Shown in pieces: positions 45,330 to 57,568 of a DNA stretch of 64,000 bases. The stretch is from contig JAPQWV010000685.1 of NCBI GenBank assembly GCA_027422505.1, positions 224,826 through 288,825 of the forward strand, read 5' to 3'. This DNA is from Craterostigma plantagineum. Lineage: Eukaryota; Streptophyta; Magnoliopsida; Lamiales; Linderniaceae. The notes beneath the pieces were generated by a model. That model searched no databases, was not told where the DNA came from, and saw nothing but the letters and a program-made list of their open reading frames with translations. Position 1 is the first letter of the stretch; every line of letters begins with the position of its first letter. A program made the translations under genes and the position numbers.

Positions 45330-46310
45330 TGTTAGACCCCTAACTTTGGGGCACGACGTGGCCGTGCGGCGCCCTCGGCTGGGAATGCACGTGCCACGCA
45401 AATAGGGGCGTTTGCTTGGTGGGACGTCCCGCCTGGCCAGGACCGGGCCAGGCCTTGAGAGGAACACAACCCGCGCAGCACAATGCGCGCGGGCAAGGCA
45501 CTCGACATCGGGCGCGCAGAGTAGGCACTGCGCAAAGCGGCAAAGGTTGGCAGAGAATGCGCGCGGAGCGCGCGCGAAGATCGGGCAAACATGCGCGGCG
45601 TGCGTGAGCCTTGGGCGGGACGCGCGGCGCTAAGGCAGACATGTGCGGGACTTGTGTGCGATGTGCGATATCCTTGGGCGGACGCGCGCGCACCGTGGGC
45701 ATGATGTGCGGAACATTGGCGCTAGCTTAGCGCAGCGCCTAATCATGTGGGCGACATTCTTGGCCAAGTGCAAAGATGGCTCGGCCGGCCCGGCCCGGCG
45801 AGCAGTTGCGACAGTTTCCAGAGCGAGCAGTTTTTCAGGCAGTTGGCCTAGGCTTGGCGAGCAGTTTCAAGACAGCCTGGCCGAAAACCTCCCTGAGTCA
45901 GCAAGCAAGAAACTGCCCGGCGGTTCGGCAGTTTCAGAGAAACCTCCATGGCGGTTCCGTCCTGTTTGATCTTAGCCAACTGAAGGCTTGATAGTGTCTA
46001 TATATTGCTTATGTTGCCTTTGTATTTGGGGCATCCGAAATAGTGCTTAAGTGTGTTCTAAGTGAGTCCTTGTAATCTTTTTGGGAATAAAAGAAAAGGT
46101 TGGGCTTTGCCTATCACTCTGCTGTCGTTTGCTTTGTTTGTCCAAACTAAGTAAACACGAAAGGCACACTAGCACAAAAACACGAGAGTTCTGTGAGGGA
46201 AAAGAATTTGAGTGGGAAAAAAAGGCTGACTAACTTGCACGGGAACGAGTTAGGCCGCACGAACCTCAAATACTTAGAAAATATTCTAAGGGATTGAAAG
46301 GGGCGTGACA
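45330..46310 (+). repeat. GC-rich solo LTR candidate
   Basis: The segment starts TGTTAGACCCCTAAC and ends GGGGCGTGACA, that is TG...CA, and has LTR-like order. A very GC-rich first half (45340-45960) precedes TATATATTG-like sequence near 46000 and GGGAATAAAAGAAAAG near 46083, a poly(A) signal. The open Ala/Arg-rich frames on both strands come from base composition. No second LTR, internal region or matching 5-bp flanks (GGGTT and ATAGT) were found. Confidence 0.5.
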
Positions 46311-48801
46311 ATAGTCTATGAGGCAAAATTATAAACTTAGGGTCACTAATCGTATCATTTTTATTACTATTTAAAACAAATGCAAAAAAAGGTCACATAA
46401 CTTCGTCGTAACAAATTTGAGTCTTTCAACATTTTCCGACGAAAGACACTCATTCGATCTGAACTGGTTGGTCTAGGCTGTTATTAGACTGGTCGGTATC
46501 GGTCTGGACTGTTTAATTTTGGATTGTTCTGGTTAACGAAGTACGTGGCTGATCAAATAATACAAGACTGATGTATAAGTACTGCTGCATTAAGTACAAG
46601 CAAGCACTAGGACTGATGTACAAGCCAGATAACATTAACAATTGAGGATAAAAGCTTCCAACATCTCTTTTAATGTGTCTAACCAACATATATCAAGGTT
46701 TGAATAAATGATATTTGATTTGTACTTACTTGCCAAACGGTGATAGAATTTCCATATTTATTTGACACATCTTTAATAACCTATCTATTCTATTATATTA
46801 AGGGTGATGAGTTATGATAAACCGTCAATTTATATGTATCAATTGACCAATCATATTTTTTCTATATAAAGACTTATTAAAGCACATACCTTCCAAAACC
46901 TCATAACTACTAGCTACCAAATTCTATTTTTAATATATTACTTATTAAAACTATTAGATAATAAATTCTAGTATATATAATCCATCACTCATAGTGACCC
47001 AAAACTAACATCGGTGATTAATGACAAAATTTTTATACTTACCCTATTTTTTTAGTTATTACGTTCGTATCGTTTCGAAGTTAGTGTTTCATAATATGTA
47101 TAATAAAGTAGAGGGTGAATATTTATCCATGCGTTTAAAATCATACTGATAAAGAAATATTTGATGAACCTTTAATAATGCAGGTGACTATAATGGAGAT
47201 CAAATACGTAATTTCGGGCCATGGGACCCCACTAAAAGGGACAATGAGAGTTGCATCACATCGCAATGGGCAAGAATATATAATTTTCAACAATTATCTC
47301 CATTGTTATTACTTTTTTGTCTATTTGTATTTGTATCTTACTTATCCTTTTTCATTTTTCTTTTTCCAAAATTTGATTCTTTTCATAAGACAAGTTGCTC
47401 CATAAGATAAAACTAGACTGTTCCATGAATGTGCCAGATAACGTAAAAAGCTGAACTCGATATATACGTTATGGAATATTCATTGCTATTCATAATTATG
47501 TCCTGATCTAGCTAGCATTAACTTTTTCTTTCATTTTTCACTTGTGACCCTACCACCAAGTTTCTTACCTGGGACTAATAAATATATCCTGCCTACTTTT
47601 AAATAGTTAAATGACTATTTATTCAGAAACATACTACAAGATCTCTTAGTAGTACAAGAGCTTATTTAAACTTAACTAAATGAACTTCAAAACCTCAACC
47701 TAGGTTTGATACCAATCGGAAAGAACTCTGAAATAGTTATTCCACTTGGGTTTTGAATTATGAAATTTAGGTTACTAACTGTAGTGGTTTTCGACTTTAG
47801 GTCATTATATCTGATAATTACAAAAATATGACAGTGTCTTTGGTCTCCGATCATTTTCCCGACTACATAGTCAACTATCCTTATTGAGAGAATTTCGAAC
47901 AAACAATTACAAGGGTAGAAATATTTCTAGGTCAGTAGTCAATCAGATATTTTTTTTAATTTATTTTTGTTAAAAAAAATATGGCTGCCAAAAATTGTTC
48001 TCACACAAAGTTAATGGTCTACATTTTAAAGTTATCAAATCTATTTACCCAAATTTATAATTATTCTTTGAATGTCGCCTCACACGAGAGAGTATATTGA
48101 TATTATAAAAAAATGGTGCGGATTCTAATATATTCCAACACATGGATCATCGTAAGACCAACTAAGTCTCCAGCGTAAAATGCGATTGAAGTCAGTGGTC
48201 TGTGACTAGTTACTGATATTGAGTTACTCGTAGTCTAGTTAGAAGGTTAGTTAGGTTATAGTTGTATAGATTGTTGTGAACTATGAAGTCTTCTAGTGAA
48301 ATCCTTCCAAGGACACAGATAAAAATTGGTTTTAAAATTGAAACTCTATAGGAGTAATTGACAATGGGAAGCATTTCGCAAAGGGTTACATGCCATAATT
48401 TATTACGAGCTTTATTAGTTAATTCAAAGTATTTGGACGTGTTTCTTTTTGTTTTCTCTTTTCCGTCCGTTTTATTTCTCGTGCGGACAACTTGGGAGTG
48501 TTGGACTAAAGATAAGACGCTTCTATTTTATATACTTTTGCAACTAGCTAAAGAATTGGAATATTTGACATGCTCTTTTCTTGAATGTTCCATCAATCTA
48601 TTTCAATATATGCATTTTAGCAATCCACTGAATATAGACTACTTTATTACATGATGAAACATCTTAGATACATTTTTTTGAAGCCTTACTAAAAATACTG
48701 AAAAATTGAATCTCGTTGAGATGAATGAAGCCCATCGTTTAGTCTCCGATTTCACTTGGATACGAGATTTGTCGTTTCACTCGATGAATGTATAAATATA
48801 T
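46311..48801. other. Intergenic, nothing recognised
   Basis: 2.5 kb of AT-rich sequence before the Tnt1-like element. The frames 47178-47405 plus, 47687-47902 minus and 48358-48654 plus show no recognisable domain. An (A)n-rich stretch at 47961-47984 may belong to an old repeat. Confidence 0.55.
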
Positions 48802-49414
48802 TGTTGGGTTTGGGCTCTCAACTATGTGGATAAAAGCCCAGCTCTCAGACCACTTAACACCAAATAATTACTAGCAACAAAGACGATCTCACCTACTACA
48901 AAAAAAGAAACCATCGATCAAGCTCAAAAGGAAGAAATTTTCTGCAATTTTCTTACCAGCAGCAGGTTCGGATTTCTCACACTTGGAGGGGCAAACGTTG
49001 TCCGATTGGCCTGAATTTCAGGAGAAGGTAGAAGACTCATTGATCTTCATTCTCCCCAAAGGGTTTTTCATTTCGAGGTCTGTACTGTGAGTTACGAATT
49101 TCTGAAGTCTGCTGCGATTTTCTGTGACGAATTTGGTGTTTTGATCTTGTTTTGAGTTGTGGTGCTTTTGGAGCTTTGATTTGGTGTTCATAGCTCGTGT
49201 GGCTGTGTTGTGGGTGTAATCTTGCTGTAATCGAAGGGGTGATAGTGGATTTTGGATCGTTTGATCCCGTGGTTTTTACCCCGTCGATTTGAAGGGGGTT
49301 TCCACGTTATATTGCCGTGTTACTTTCATTTTTCCGTTGCGTTGATAATTCTTGAGCTGTCGATTTGCATTCGCTGCCATAATATTTTGTTATTGGTGCC
49401 GTCCGATCCTAACA
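48802..49414 (+). repeat. 5' LTR of the Tnt1-like element
   Basis: TGTTGGGTTTGGGCTCTC to ATCCTAACA; 613 bases, matched in full by 53495-54109. Confidence 0.95.
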
Positions 49415-49417
49415 GAG

Positions 49418-49429
49418 TGGTATCAGAGA
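49418..49429 (+). other. Primer binding site of the Tnt1-like element
   Basis: TGGTATCAGAGA three bases past the LTR end, complementary to initiator Met tRNA. Confidence 0.9.
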
Positions 49430-49466
49430 TTGGGTTGGTTTGTCGGTATTCTTTGATAAGTGCAGG

Positions 49467-52400
49467 ATGGAGGCGAATCTAATAGAATGGTTTGTTTGAA
49501 CGGCGCAAATTATCACAAGTGGAAAGGCAAGATGAAAGATCTACTATTTGTGAAGAATTTGCATCTTCCTGTCTTCGCTTTATCAAAGCCCGATTCAAAA
49601 ACTGATGAGCAATGGGAATTCGAGCACCTTCAAGTATGTGGTTTTATTCGGCAATGGGTTGAAGACAATGTGTTGAATCATATCGTGAATGAGACGCATG
49701 CGAAGTCGTTGTGGGAAAAGCTTGAGACGTTGTATGCTTCCAAAACAGGTAACAATAAACTGTTTCTTTTGAAGCAAGCGATGAATTTGCAATATCATGA
49801 GAGCAAGTCTATTTCTGACCACATCAATGATTTCAAGGATGTTTTGATCAATTGTTTGGCATGGGCATTAAGTTTGAAGAAGAAGTACTCGGTTTATGGC
49901 TATTAAATACTCTTCCTGACTCGTGGGAAAGTTTCAGAATCTCATTAACCAACTCGGCTCCTGGTGGATTGGTAACCTTGGAGTATGTCAAGAGCGGCGT
50001 CTTGAACGAGGAGGTGAGAAGGAAAACGCAAGGTACTTCGTCACTTTCCGAGGTGTTGTTTACTGAAGATAGGGGGAGAAGTAGACATGCGGGCCAGAGT
50101 TCGAACAACCGAGGCAAGAGCAGAGGAAGAAGCAAGTCAAGGTCGAAATATAAGGATCTTGAGTGTCATCACTGTGGGAAGAAAGGACATATAAAGAGAT
50201 ATTGCTATAAGTTGAAGAAGGAGCAGTCGAAGAAGAGTGTTGACGACGGTGATGCTCGCGTGAATACCACCACTACTCCAGATAACCTTGTTATTGTCTA
50301 TGACGATGAGGGAATCAATCTTGTGAAAGGCGAGACTAGTTGGGTCTTGGACAGCGGTGCAGCTTATCATGTTACTGCTAATCGGAATTCTTTGCATCAT
50401 ATACTCCGGGCGATTTTGGAGTCTTGAAGATGGGCAATGATGGTTTAGCGAAGGTGATAGGTGTTGGTACTATTTGTTTGGACACTGGATTGGGTTCGAA
50501 GTTGGTATTGAAGGAGGTCAGACATGCTCCTGATGTTCGATTGCATCTCATTTCTACTGGAAAGCTTGATGATGAGGGTTATTCTTGCCACTTTGGTGAT
50601 GGAATTTGGAAGATCACTCGAGGCTCTTTGATTGTGGCTCGTGGTAAGAAATTTTCAAATTTGTATTGGCTTAATACTAATGTTTCTGCTAGTGTGTGTG
50701 AACGCAGTTGATAGCGGGAATTCTTCGAGTCTTTGGCATCGGAGACTGAGTCATATTAGCGAGAAAGGGCTCGATTGTTTGGCCAAGAAGAATTTACTTC
50801 CCGGTTTGAAAGGCGCTAAGTTAGACAGATGTGTGCATTGCTTAGCTGGAAAGCAGAAACGGGTTTCTTTTCATCATCATCCACCTCACAAGAAGGACGC
50901 TTTGCTTGAGTTAGTTCACTCAGATGTTTGCGGTCCTTTGAAGGTGAAGTCATTTGGAGGTGCCTCTTATTTTTGTCACATTTATTGATGATCATTCACG
51001 AAAGTTATGGGTTCGCACTTTGAAGTCAAAGGATCAGGTACTTGACGCTTTTATTGAGTTTCATATTCTGTTGAGCGCGAGACAGGGAAGAAGTTGAAGT
51101 GCATCAGAACGGACAACGGAGGTGAATATCGCAGGCCATTTTATGCTTATTGTCGACGATATGGTATTCGGCATCAGAAAACACCTCCTAAGACTCCTCA
51201 GTTGAATGGTTTGGCTGAACGAATGAACAGGACATTGATGGAGAGAGTCAGATGCTTATTGTCAGAAGCAAAGTTACCTCAACATTTCTGGGGTGAGGCC
51301 TTACTTACAGTTACTCGTATTATTAATTTGACTCCTTCAGTTGCCTTGCAGGGCGATGTTCCTGACAAAGTCTGGTATGGTAAGGATGTCTCATATGACC
51401 ACTTGAGAGTTTTCGGGTGCAAGTGTTTTGTCCACGTCCCAAGAGATGAAAGGTCGAAGTTGGATGCAAAAGCAAGACAATGCATTTTCCTTGGCTATGG
51501 CGATGACGAGTTTGGCTACAGATGTTATGATCCTGTTGATAAGAAGCTTATCAGAAGCCGTGATGTTATCTTTATGGAGGATCAGACTATTGAGGATATC
51601 GAGAAGTCAGAAAAGCCTGTTATTCAGAATGACCACTTAATTGATTTGGATCATCTACTTACACCAAATCCAGGTGAAGCTGAGAATCAACCCGATGATC
51701 ATGTTGCTGATGATGTTGCTCAGCAGGAGGAGACACATGTTGACTTGCCAGAACCTTCTGTTAGAAGATCTACGAGAGAGAGGCGACCTTCTACTCGTTA
51801 TTCATCCAATGAGTTCGTACTTCTTTCTAGTGAAGGTGAGCCAGAGAGTTACGATGAAGCTATTCATAGTCCAGATGGACACAAGTGGATTTCTTCTATG
51901 AAAGACGAGATGGATTCTTTACGATTAAATGATACATATGAGCTGGTAGAGCTTCCTAAAGGTAAAAGGCCTTGAAGAACAGGTGGATTTACAAGGTGAA
52001 GCATGAGGAGCACTCACTTTCTCCCAGATATAAATCCAGGTTGGTTGTCAAAGGCTTCAGTCAGAAGCATGGGATTGATTTAGTGAGATTTTTTCGCCAG
52101 TTGTGAAGATGACTTCTATCCGTGTTGTTTTGGGTTTGGCAGCGAGTCTTGATTTTGAGATTGAACAGATGGATGTCAAGACTGCTTTTCTTCAGGTGAC
52201 CTTGATGAAGAAATTTATATGGAGCAACCCGAGGGTTTCGTTCAGAAAGAAAAGGAGAATTACGTCTGCAAATTGAAAAAGAGCTTGTACTGCTTGAACA
52301 AGCTCCGAGGCAATGGTATAAGAAGTTTGAGCGGTGATGATTCAGAAGGTTATAAGAAGAATGATACTGACCATTGTGTTTTTATGCAGAGATTCCCGGA

Positions 52401-53560
52401 TGATGAGTTTGAGCCGGTGATGATTCAAGAAGGTTATAAGAAGAATGATACTGACCATTGTGTTTTTATGCAGAGATTCCCGGATGACGATATCATCATT
52501 TTATTACTTATGTTGATGACATGCTTATTGTAGGTTCTTCGCCATCTCGAATTTACAACTTAAAGAAGGACTTGAGCAAGCATTTCTCGATGAAGGATTT
52601 GGGGCCGGCTCAATGCATTCTTGGATGACGATCACACGTGACCGAAAGAACAAGAAATTGTGGTTATCTCAAGAAAAGTATATCGAAAAGGTACTGCAAC
52701 GCTTTAGCATGGAGAGAGCTAAACCGGTTAGTACTCCTCTTGCTACCTTTATTAGATTGAGCATGACACAGTGTCCTACAGACGAGAAAGAAAAAGAAGT
52801 TATGGATCGAGTTCCCTATTCATCTGTCGTTGGTAGTCTTATGTATGCTATGGTGTGTACCAGACCCGATTTAGCTCATGCAGTTGGAGTTGTTAGTAGA
52901 TTCATGTCTAATCCAGGGAAAGAGCATTGGAATGCTGTGAAATGGATTTTGAGATATCTCCGAGGTACGTCCAACATGAGATTGTGTTTCGGTTCTGACG
53001 AGCCTATTCTTGTTGGTTATACAGATTCAGATCTGGGTGGAGATGTGGATACGAGGAAATCTACTTCGGGTTATTTGATTACATTTGCAGGGGGAGCTGT
53101 ATCTTGGCAGTCCAGACTTCAAAAGTGTATTGCTTTGTCTACGACAGAAGCAGAATTTATAGCTGTTACGGAGACTTGTAAAGAGCTTCTTTGGATGAAG
53201 AACTTCATGAGTGAGCTTGGTTTTGATCAGCAAAGGTATATCTTGTTCTGTGACAGCCAGAGTGCGATTCATCTCAGTAAGAATCCGACGTTTCACGGGA
53301 AGTCGAAGCATATTGATATGCGTTATCATTGGATTCGTGAGATTTTGGATTCCAAGCAGCTTGAAGTTGAGAAGATTCATACCGATGATAATGGAGCTGA
53401 TATGATGACTAAATCATTGGTGAGATCGAAGTTTGAAGCTTGTTGTATGATCGCCGGTTTGGCGATTTCCTCACATAGTCGTGAGGGGGAGATTTGTTGG
53501 GTTTGGGCTCCCAACTATGTGGATAAAAGCCCAGCTCTCAGCCCACTTAACACCAAATAA
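49467..53560 (+). pseudogene. gag-pol: Tnt1-like gag-pol, frame-broken
   Basis: Start ATG at 49467 (MEAN), with a missing base before RMVCLNGANYHKWKGK. In order: gag with LWEKLETLYASKTGNN; one zinc knuckle CHHCGKKGHIKRYC (50165-50210); protease SWVLDSGAAYHVT; pre-integrase LWHRRLSHISEKGL; integrase with LVHSDVCGP, RTDNGGEY and LNGLAERMNRTLMERV; the IN C-terminal HLRVFGCKCFVHVP; then a damaged RT (MDVKTAFLQ and TYVDDMLIVGSS still readable near 52160 and 52500); and RNase H (YTDSDLGGDVDTRKSTSG, STTEAEFIAV, DSQSAIHLSKNP). Breaks occur near 49857, 50425, 50705, 50985, 51975, 52095, 52300 and 52620. The last frame reads through the polypurine tract and about 65 bases into the 3' LTR. Confidence 0.9.
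52326..52508 (+). repeat. ~92-bp tandem duplication inside the RT domain
   Basis: The stretch with GGTTATAAGAAGAATGATAC and GCAGAGATTCCCGGATGA occurs at 52326-52417 and again from 52418, with two single-base insertions in the second copy. Normal copia RT has it once, so this is an element-specific duplication. Confidence 0.88.
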
Positions 53561-54109
53561 TTACTAGCAACAAAGAAGATCTCACCTACTACAAAAAAAA
53601 GAAACCATCGATCAAGCTCAAAAGGAAGAAATTTTCTGCAATTTTCTTACCAGCAGCAGGTTCGGATTTCTCACATTTGGAGGGGCAAACGTTGTCCGAT
53701 TGGCCTGAAATTTCAGGAGAAGGTAGAAGACTCATTGATCTTCATTCTCCCCAAAGGGTTTTTCATTCGAGGTCTGTACTGTGAGTTACGAATTTCTGAA
53801 GTCTGCTGCGATTTTCTGTGACGAATTTGGTGTTTTGATCTTGTTTTGAGTTGTGGTGCTTTTGGAGCTTTGATTTGGTGTTCATAGCTCGTGTGGCTGT
53901 GTTATGGGTGTAATCTTGCTGTAATCGAAGTGGTGATAGTGGATTTTGGATCGTTTGATCCCGTGGTTTTTACCCCGTCGATTTGAAGGGGGTTTTCCAC
54001 GTTATATTGCCGTGTTATTTTCATTTTTCCGTTGCGTTGATAATTCTTGAGCTGTCGATTTGCATTCGCTGCCATAATATTTTGTTATTGGTGCCGTCCG
54101 ATCCTAACA
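53495..54109 (+). repeat. 3' LTR of the Tnt1-like element
   Basis: TGTTGGGTTTGGGCTCCC to ATCCTAACA; 615 bases, partner of 48802-49414. Confidence 0.95.
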
Positions 54110-54114
54110 TATAT

Positions 54115-57100
54115 TTACGTGAGGTGATTTTTTGTGTTCGTATCTAATATAAGAATTGATGTCGCATACTTATATCACATATATTATATATATATATTAA
54201 TTGCATGTTAAGATTCTAATAACTCGAATAATTCGAACCCTCGATCTCATACATAATTAATATCAATATATAATCTCAATCGGGGCACCAAAGAGTTAAT
54301 TCATTTAAATACCCCTCCAGTAGAAAACAGATCATATATGACCCTTTTTTTAAATCTATAATTGAAGTTAAGCTTAAAATGGCCAAACAAAATTCTGATA
54401 TGACATGCATTTTGGTATAAGAACAAAGATGATATGATTTTCTCTGAAGCTTTTGGTCCATTACACAGTTAATCGATCGCTTTCAGTTTCTTAGAATAGG
54501 TCAACTAAGACAGGGTAACCATATTTTCCATATTTATGCAATGATTTTCACTTTATCATTTTTTCCTGTCGGCATTTAAGTATGTGATATTAAGACTAGA
54601 GTTGGCAATGAGCGGTGTGAGTGGTAATCAACATGCTAAATTCTCGTTCTTCATATCATCCCATTCACTTATGATGAATTGATTCGGGATGATCAGGTTC
54701 TCCGTGGGGTGATTGTGGTTCTCATATTCATGTATATTCAACAATTAATTTTTTTGCACAAAAATATATATTAGGTCATATAGACAATTAATATTTAAAT
54801 ATGATATTTTAAAATTGATATAATATGTGCGTGTATTGTGAAGAATCTATATTGAGAATAGTTTTCTTAAATGATCTTGAATCTAAAGAGGATGGTCTTT
54901 TCAAATATTTGATTTAGTTTTTTATTATTTTATTAATAATCTAATAGGAGAATGGTGGATCACCATTTGACTCAAACTGGGCCGGGTTTGGGCCGGGAAG
55001 GGATGTGTGGGAAACATGATTCCCCTCTCCGCATTTTTCACCGATAGGGAATCACCGCTAACTCCTCATCCCCGTTTTGACCGGGGAATATTAGGGTTGT
55101 GCAACGATTTTAAAAACCCACCCACACCGTACTTTTTCCGCACATAGATACTTTATCCAGTTTATTATGATATTATGATTTAAGGATTTCAGCCAAATAA
55201 TAGCGCTGTATCATATAATTTAGTTATAAATCTGAATTGATATGAGATGTTTGAAATTACGTAAAATAATCCTAAATTGGGCCTGCAACGAGAATATAAT
55301 GGGCTAGTTATTGGGCTTATAGGTTAACACACAAATATGATGTCCATTGGTCGTAGTCTCATTCGAGATTTGTTTCGAAAATTTAAGATTCGAATAAGAC
55401 TATTTTTGCTTATAATTTTCGAATACGAATACAGACACCAAAGTAATCGATTCGGTTATTTATCGAACAGGATGGGTAATGCAATATATATTTACATAAA
55501 ATACATATAATTCGACATATATTTTAAGTATAGGATATTATGATTCAATGTTTACATTCATATCAATAATATATATATTCATATATATTAAATATAATAT
55601 TACTATTTTTTAAAATAGAAAAGATAAATATTCATATTCGCATATTCCATTGAATACGAGTTCATATCGATTTCATGATTTGAAAAGTAACCATATAAGA
55701 ATACGAATATTTGAATCGTTGATGGAATTCAATTAGAAGATTGTGATATTCGACACGATTCGATTATCTTCAATCCTAATAGTCACACAGTACGAGTAAG
55801 TTTAATATGAAGCGTCTGAACCTTACCATATTGATATGTGACCATCCCTCTTTTTTACAGGGCTAATCTATATCACTTATATATCTTGTCCCAAGTTCAT
55901 ATAGATTATGAGTAATCAATAAATTCAAGTGTATTCAAGACTTTCACATGGAGATGTTATAATCCAACCACTTGACCTATTATTTAGGAATTAGGACTCA
56001 CATTTATTTATTTTCTCCAACTAACAAGGTATTGCTCCTTTCCCTACATATTTAATAGTCCTTATATAACTGTTATTTTGCTTCATGATTTACTATAATG
56101 ACGCCGTATAAATAAAGATATCTAGTAGGCATATGTTAATTAGTAATTACCCTCGAACATCAATGGAAGAACCTCACGCATGTTAGTAGGCCCCTTAAGT
56201 GATAAAAATTTATTCAATTTTTCTAATGATGGTCAACAAATTAAGGCGACGACCATGTTCTTGATTCCCCTAATTATTGTTTTATTTCTAGCATTTGTAT
56301 AATCATGCAATTATATGGACTACATTGTTTATATAATGTCGTGAAAGAAAAAAATATACATCTACTGGTTTTGGTTATAGGATTCGGATTCTCTATGATC
56401 CGATCTACATCAAGCCAATCAGAAGCTCTTTAAACTATCATATCAACAAATGATAATGAGATATAACAATTTATATTTGATTAAAATTTATATCTACATA
56501 TTAGTGTCGGAATAAATATCTTTATTAAAATTGTATTCACTTTCTATTTTAGATTTCAGGATTTTAGGTGAGGTGTTATTCAACTTAGAGGTTATATCAG
56601 TCAACACCTGTAAACAATACCCCTTTTGAGTTTGCATTGTAAGGCTTGGAACATAAATTTTTCGAACTCTGAGTCCGTATTAGAAAAAATAAAACAAAAA
56701 ACAAAAATAAAACGACACATAACGTGTATTATAAAGATATAAACACAGTAAAACCTTTATAAATTATACTCTATGAATCAGTAAACTCTCTAAAGTTATA
56801 AAATCTTTTGATCCCGATTTGGCCCTTTGTAAAAGTCATCAAATTCGATATGATAATAAGTTTTTGGAAATCTGTTGGTAAATATTAGGTTCACTTAAAG
56901 CTTTAAATTAATAATTCATAAATATTATGATTATATACTATGGTAATTGCTAAAATATTACAATTATAAACTATTCACGAAGTTTGCTAGGACTACCATG
57001 TCACACGTAAAAAGATAATTATAACAGATAAAATGATCAATATTGGAGATGATATAACTATATATGAAGATATGTACTTTGTTCATGTTCTAATTTGATT

Positions 57101-57568
57101 CAGTCCGTCATTGAAATGGACTAAGAGTTATTTGATTTTAAAAAGACGTTTTTAATTAATAAAATATTAATTTATCGATGTTAATATCTCTCTAAATTAA
57201 GAAAATTTAATGGTCTCAATGTTATTGGTTTAGATAGGTGTGTAATGTAAATGTGTATTTCCACTTTCAGCACATTCCATACATTGAAAAGATAAAGCAT
57301 TTATCCAAAAAGAAAAGATATAGCACTAGAATGAAACTCACATACATATACACATAATCATTCTCACACAAACTATACATCATCTTTATTATATAGTATA
57401 GATATGTACAAATTAATTAACTCATTTGTTTTATATGTATCACTACACTAAGAAAAGGAGCCAATAACTTTCAAAATGTGGTGCTCTCTCTCTCTCTCTC
57501 ACACACACCACCACATATATTCATATAAGCCTAAGTTGATCGATATCTTTACATGTCTTGGACACTAG
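54115..57568. other. AT-rich intergenic region with possible repeat relics
   Basis: 3.5 kb without a supported gene. Around 54960-55090 there is a GC-richer patch (GGGCCGGGTTTGGGCC, CCCCGTTTTGACCGGGG) that resembles the degenerate GC-rich repeat at the window start. Around 55430-55770 there are many CGAATA/ATTCGAA words. A CT tract lies at 57485-57502. The last few hundred bases probably include the 3' untranslated region of the dehydrogenase gene. Confidence 0.55.

Larger units (their letters stand above)
48802..54109 (+). mobile_element. Tnt1-like Ty1/copia retrotransposon with TATAT target duplication
   Basis: A 5308-bp insertion with LTRs of 613 and 615 bp that start TGTTGGGTTTGGG and end GATCCTAACA. 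TATAT is found just outside both ends (48797-48801 and 54110-54114). Between them lie a Met-tRNA-type primer site, one gag-pol with order gag, protease, integrase, RT, RNase H, and a polypurine tract GTGAGGGGGAGATT. Total size and layout equal tobacco Tnt1. Many frame breaks make it inactive as written. The LTRs differ by about 7 substitutions and 4 one-base indels, so it is older than the Sirevirus. Confidence 0.95.

Noticed and set aside
45332..45991. Overlapping Ala/Arg-rich frames on both strands
   Set aside because: All frames are open because the block is GC-rich; no motif is visible and the context is LTR-like.
54597..55100. A complete transposon between TAGAGTTGGCAATGAG and TTAGGGTTGTGCAACG
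   Set aside because: The two words are in direct, not inverted, orientation and no target duplication was found; only a degenerate repeat patch is reported.
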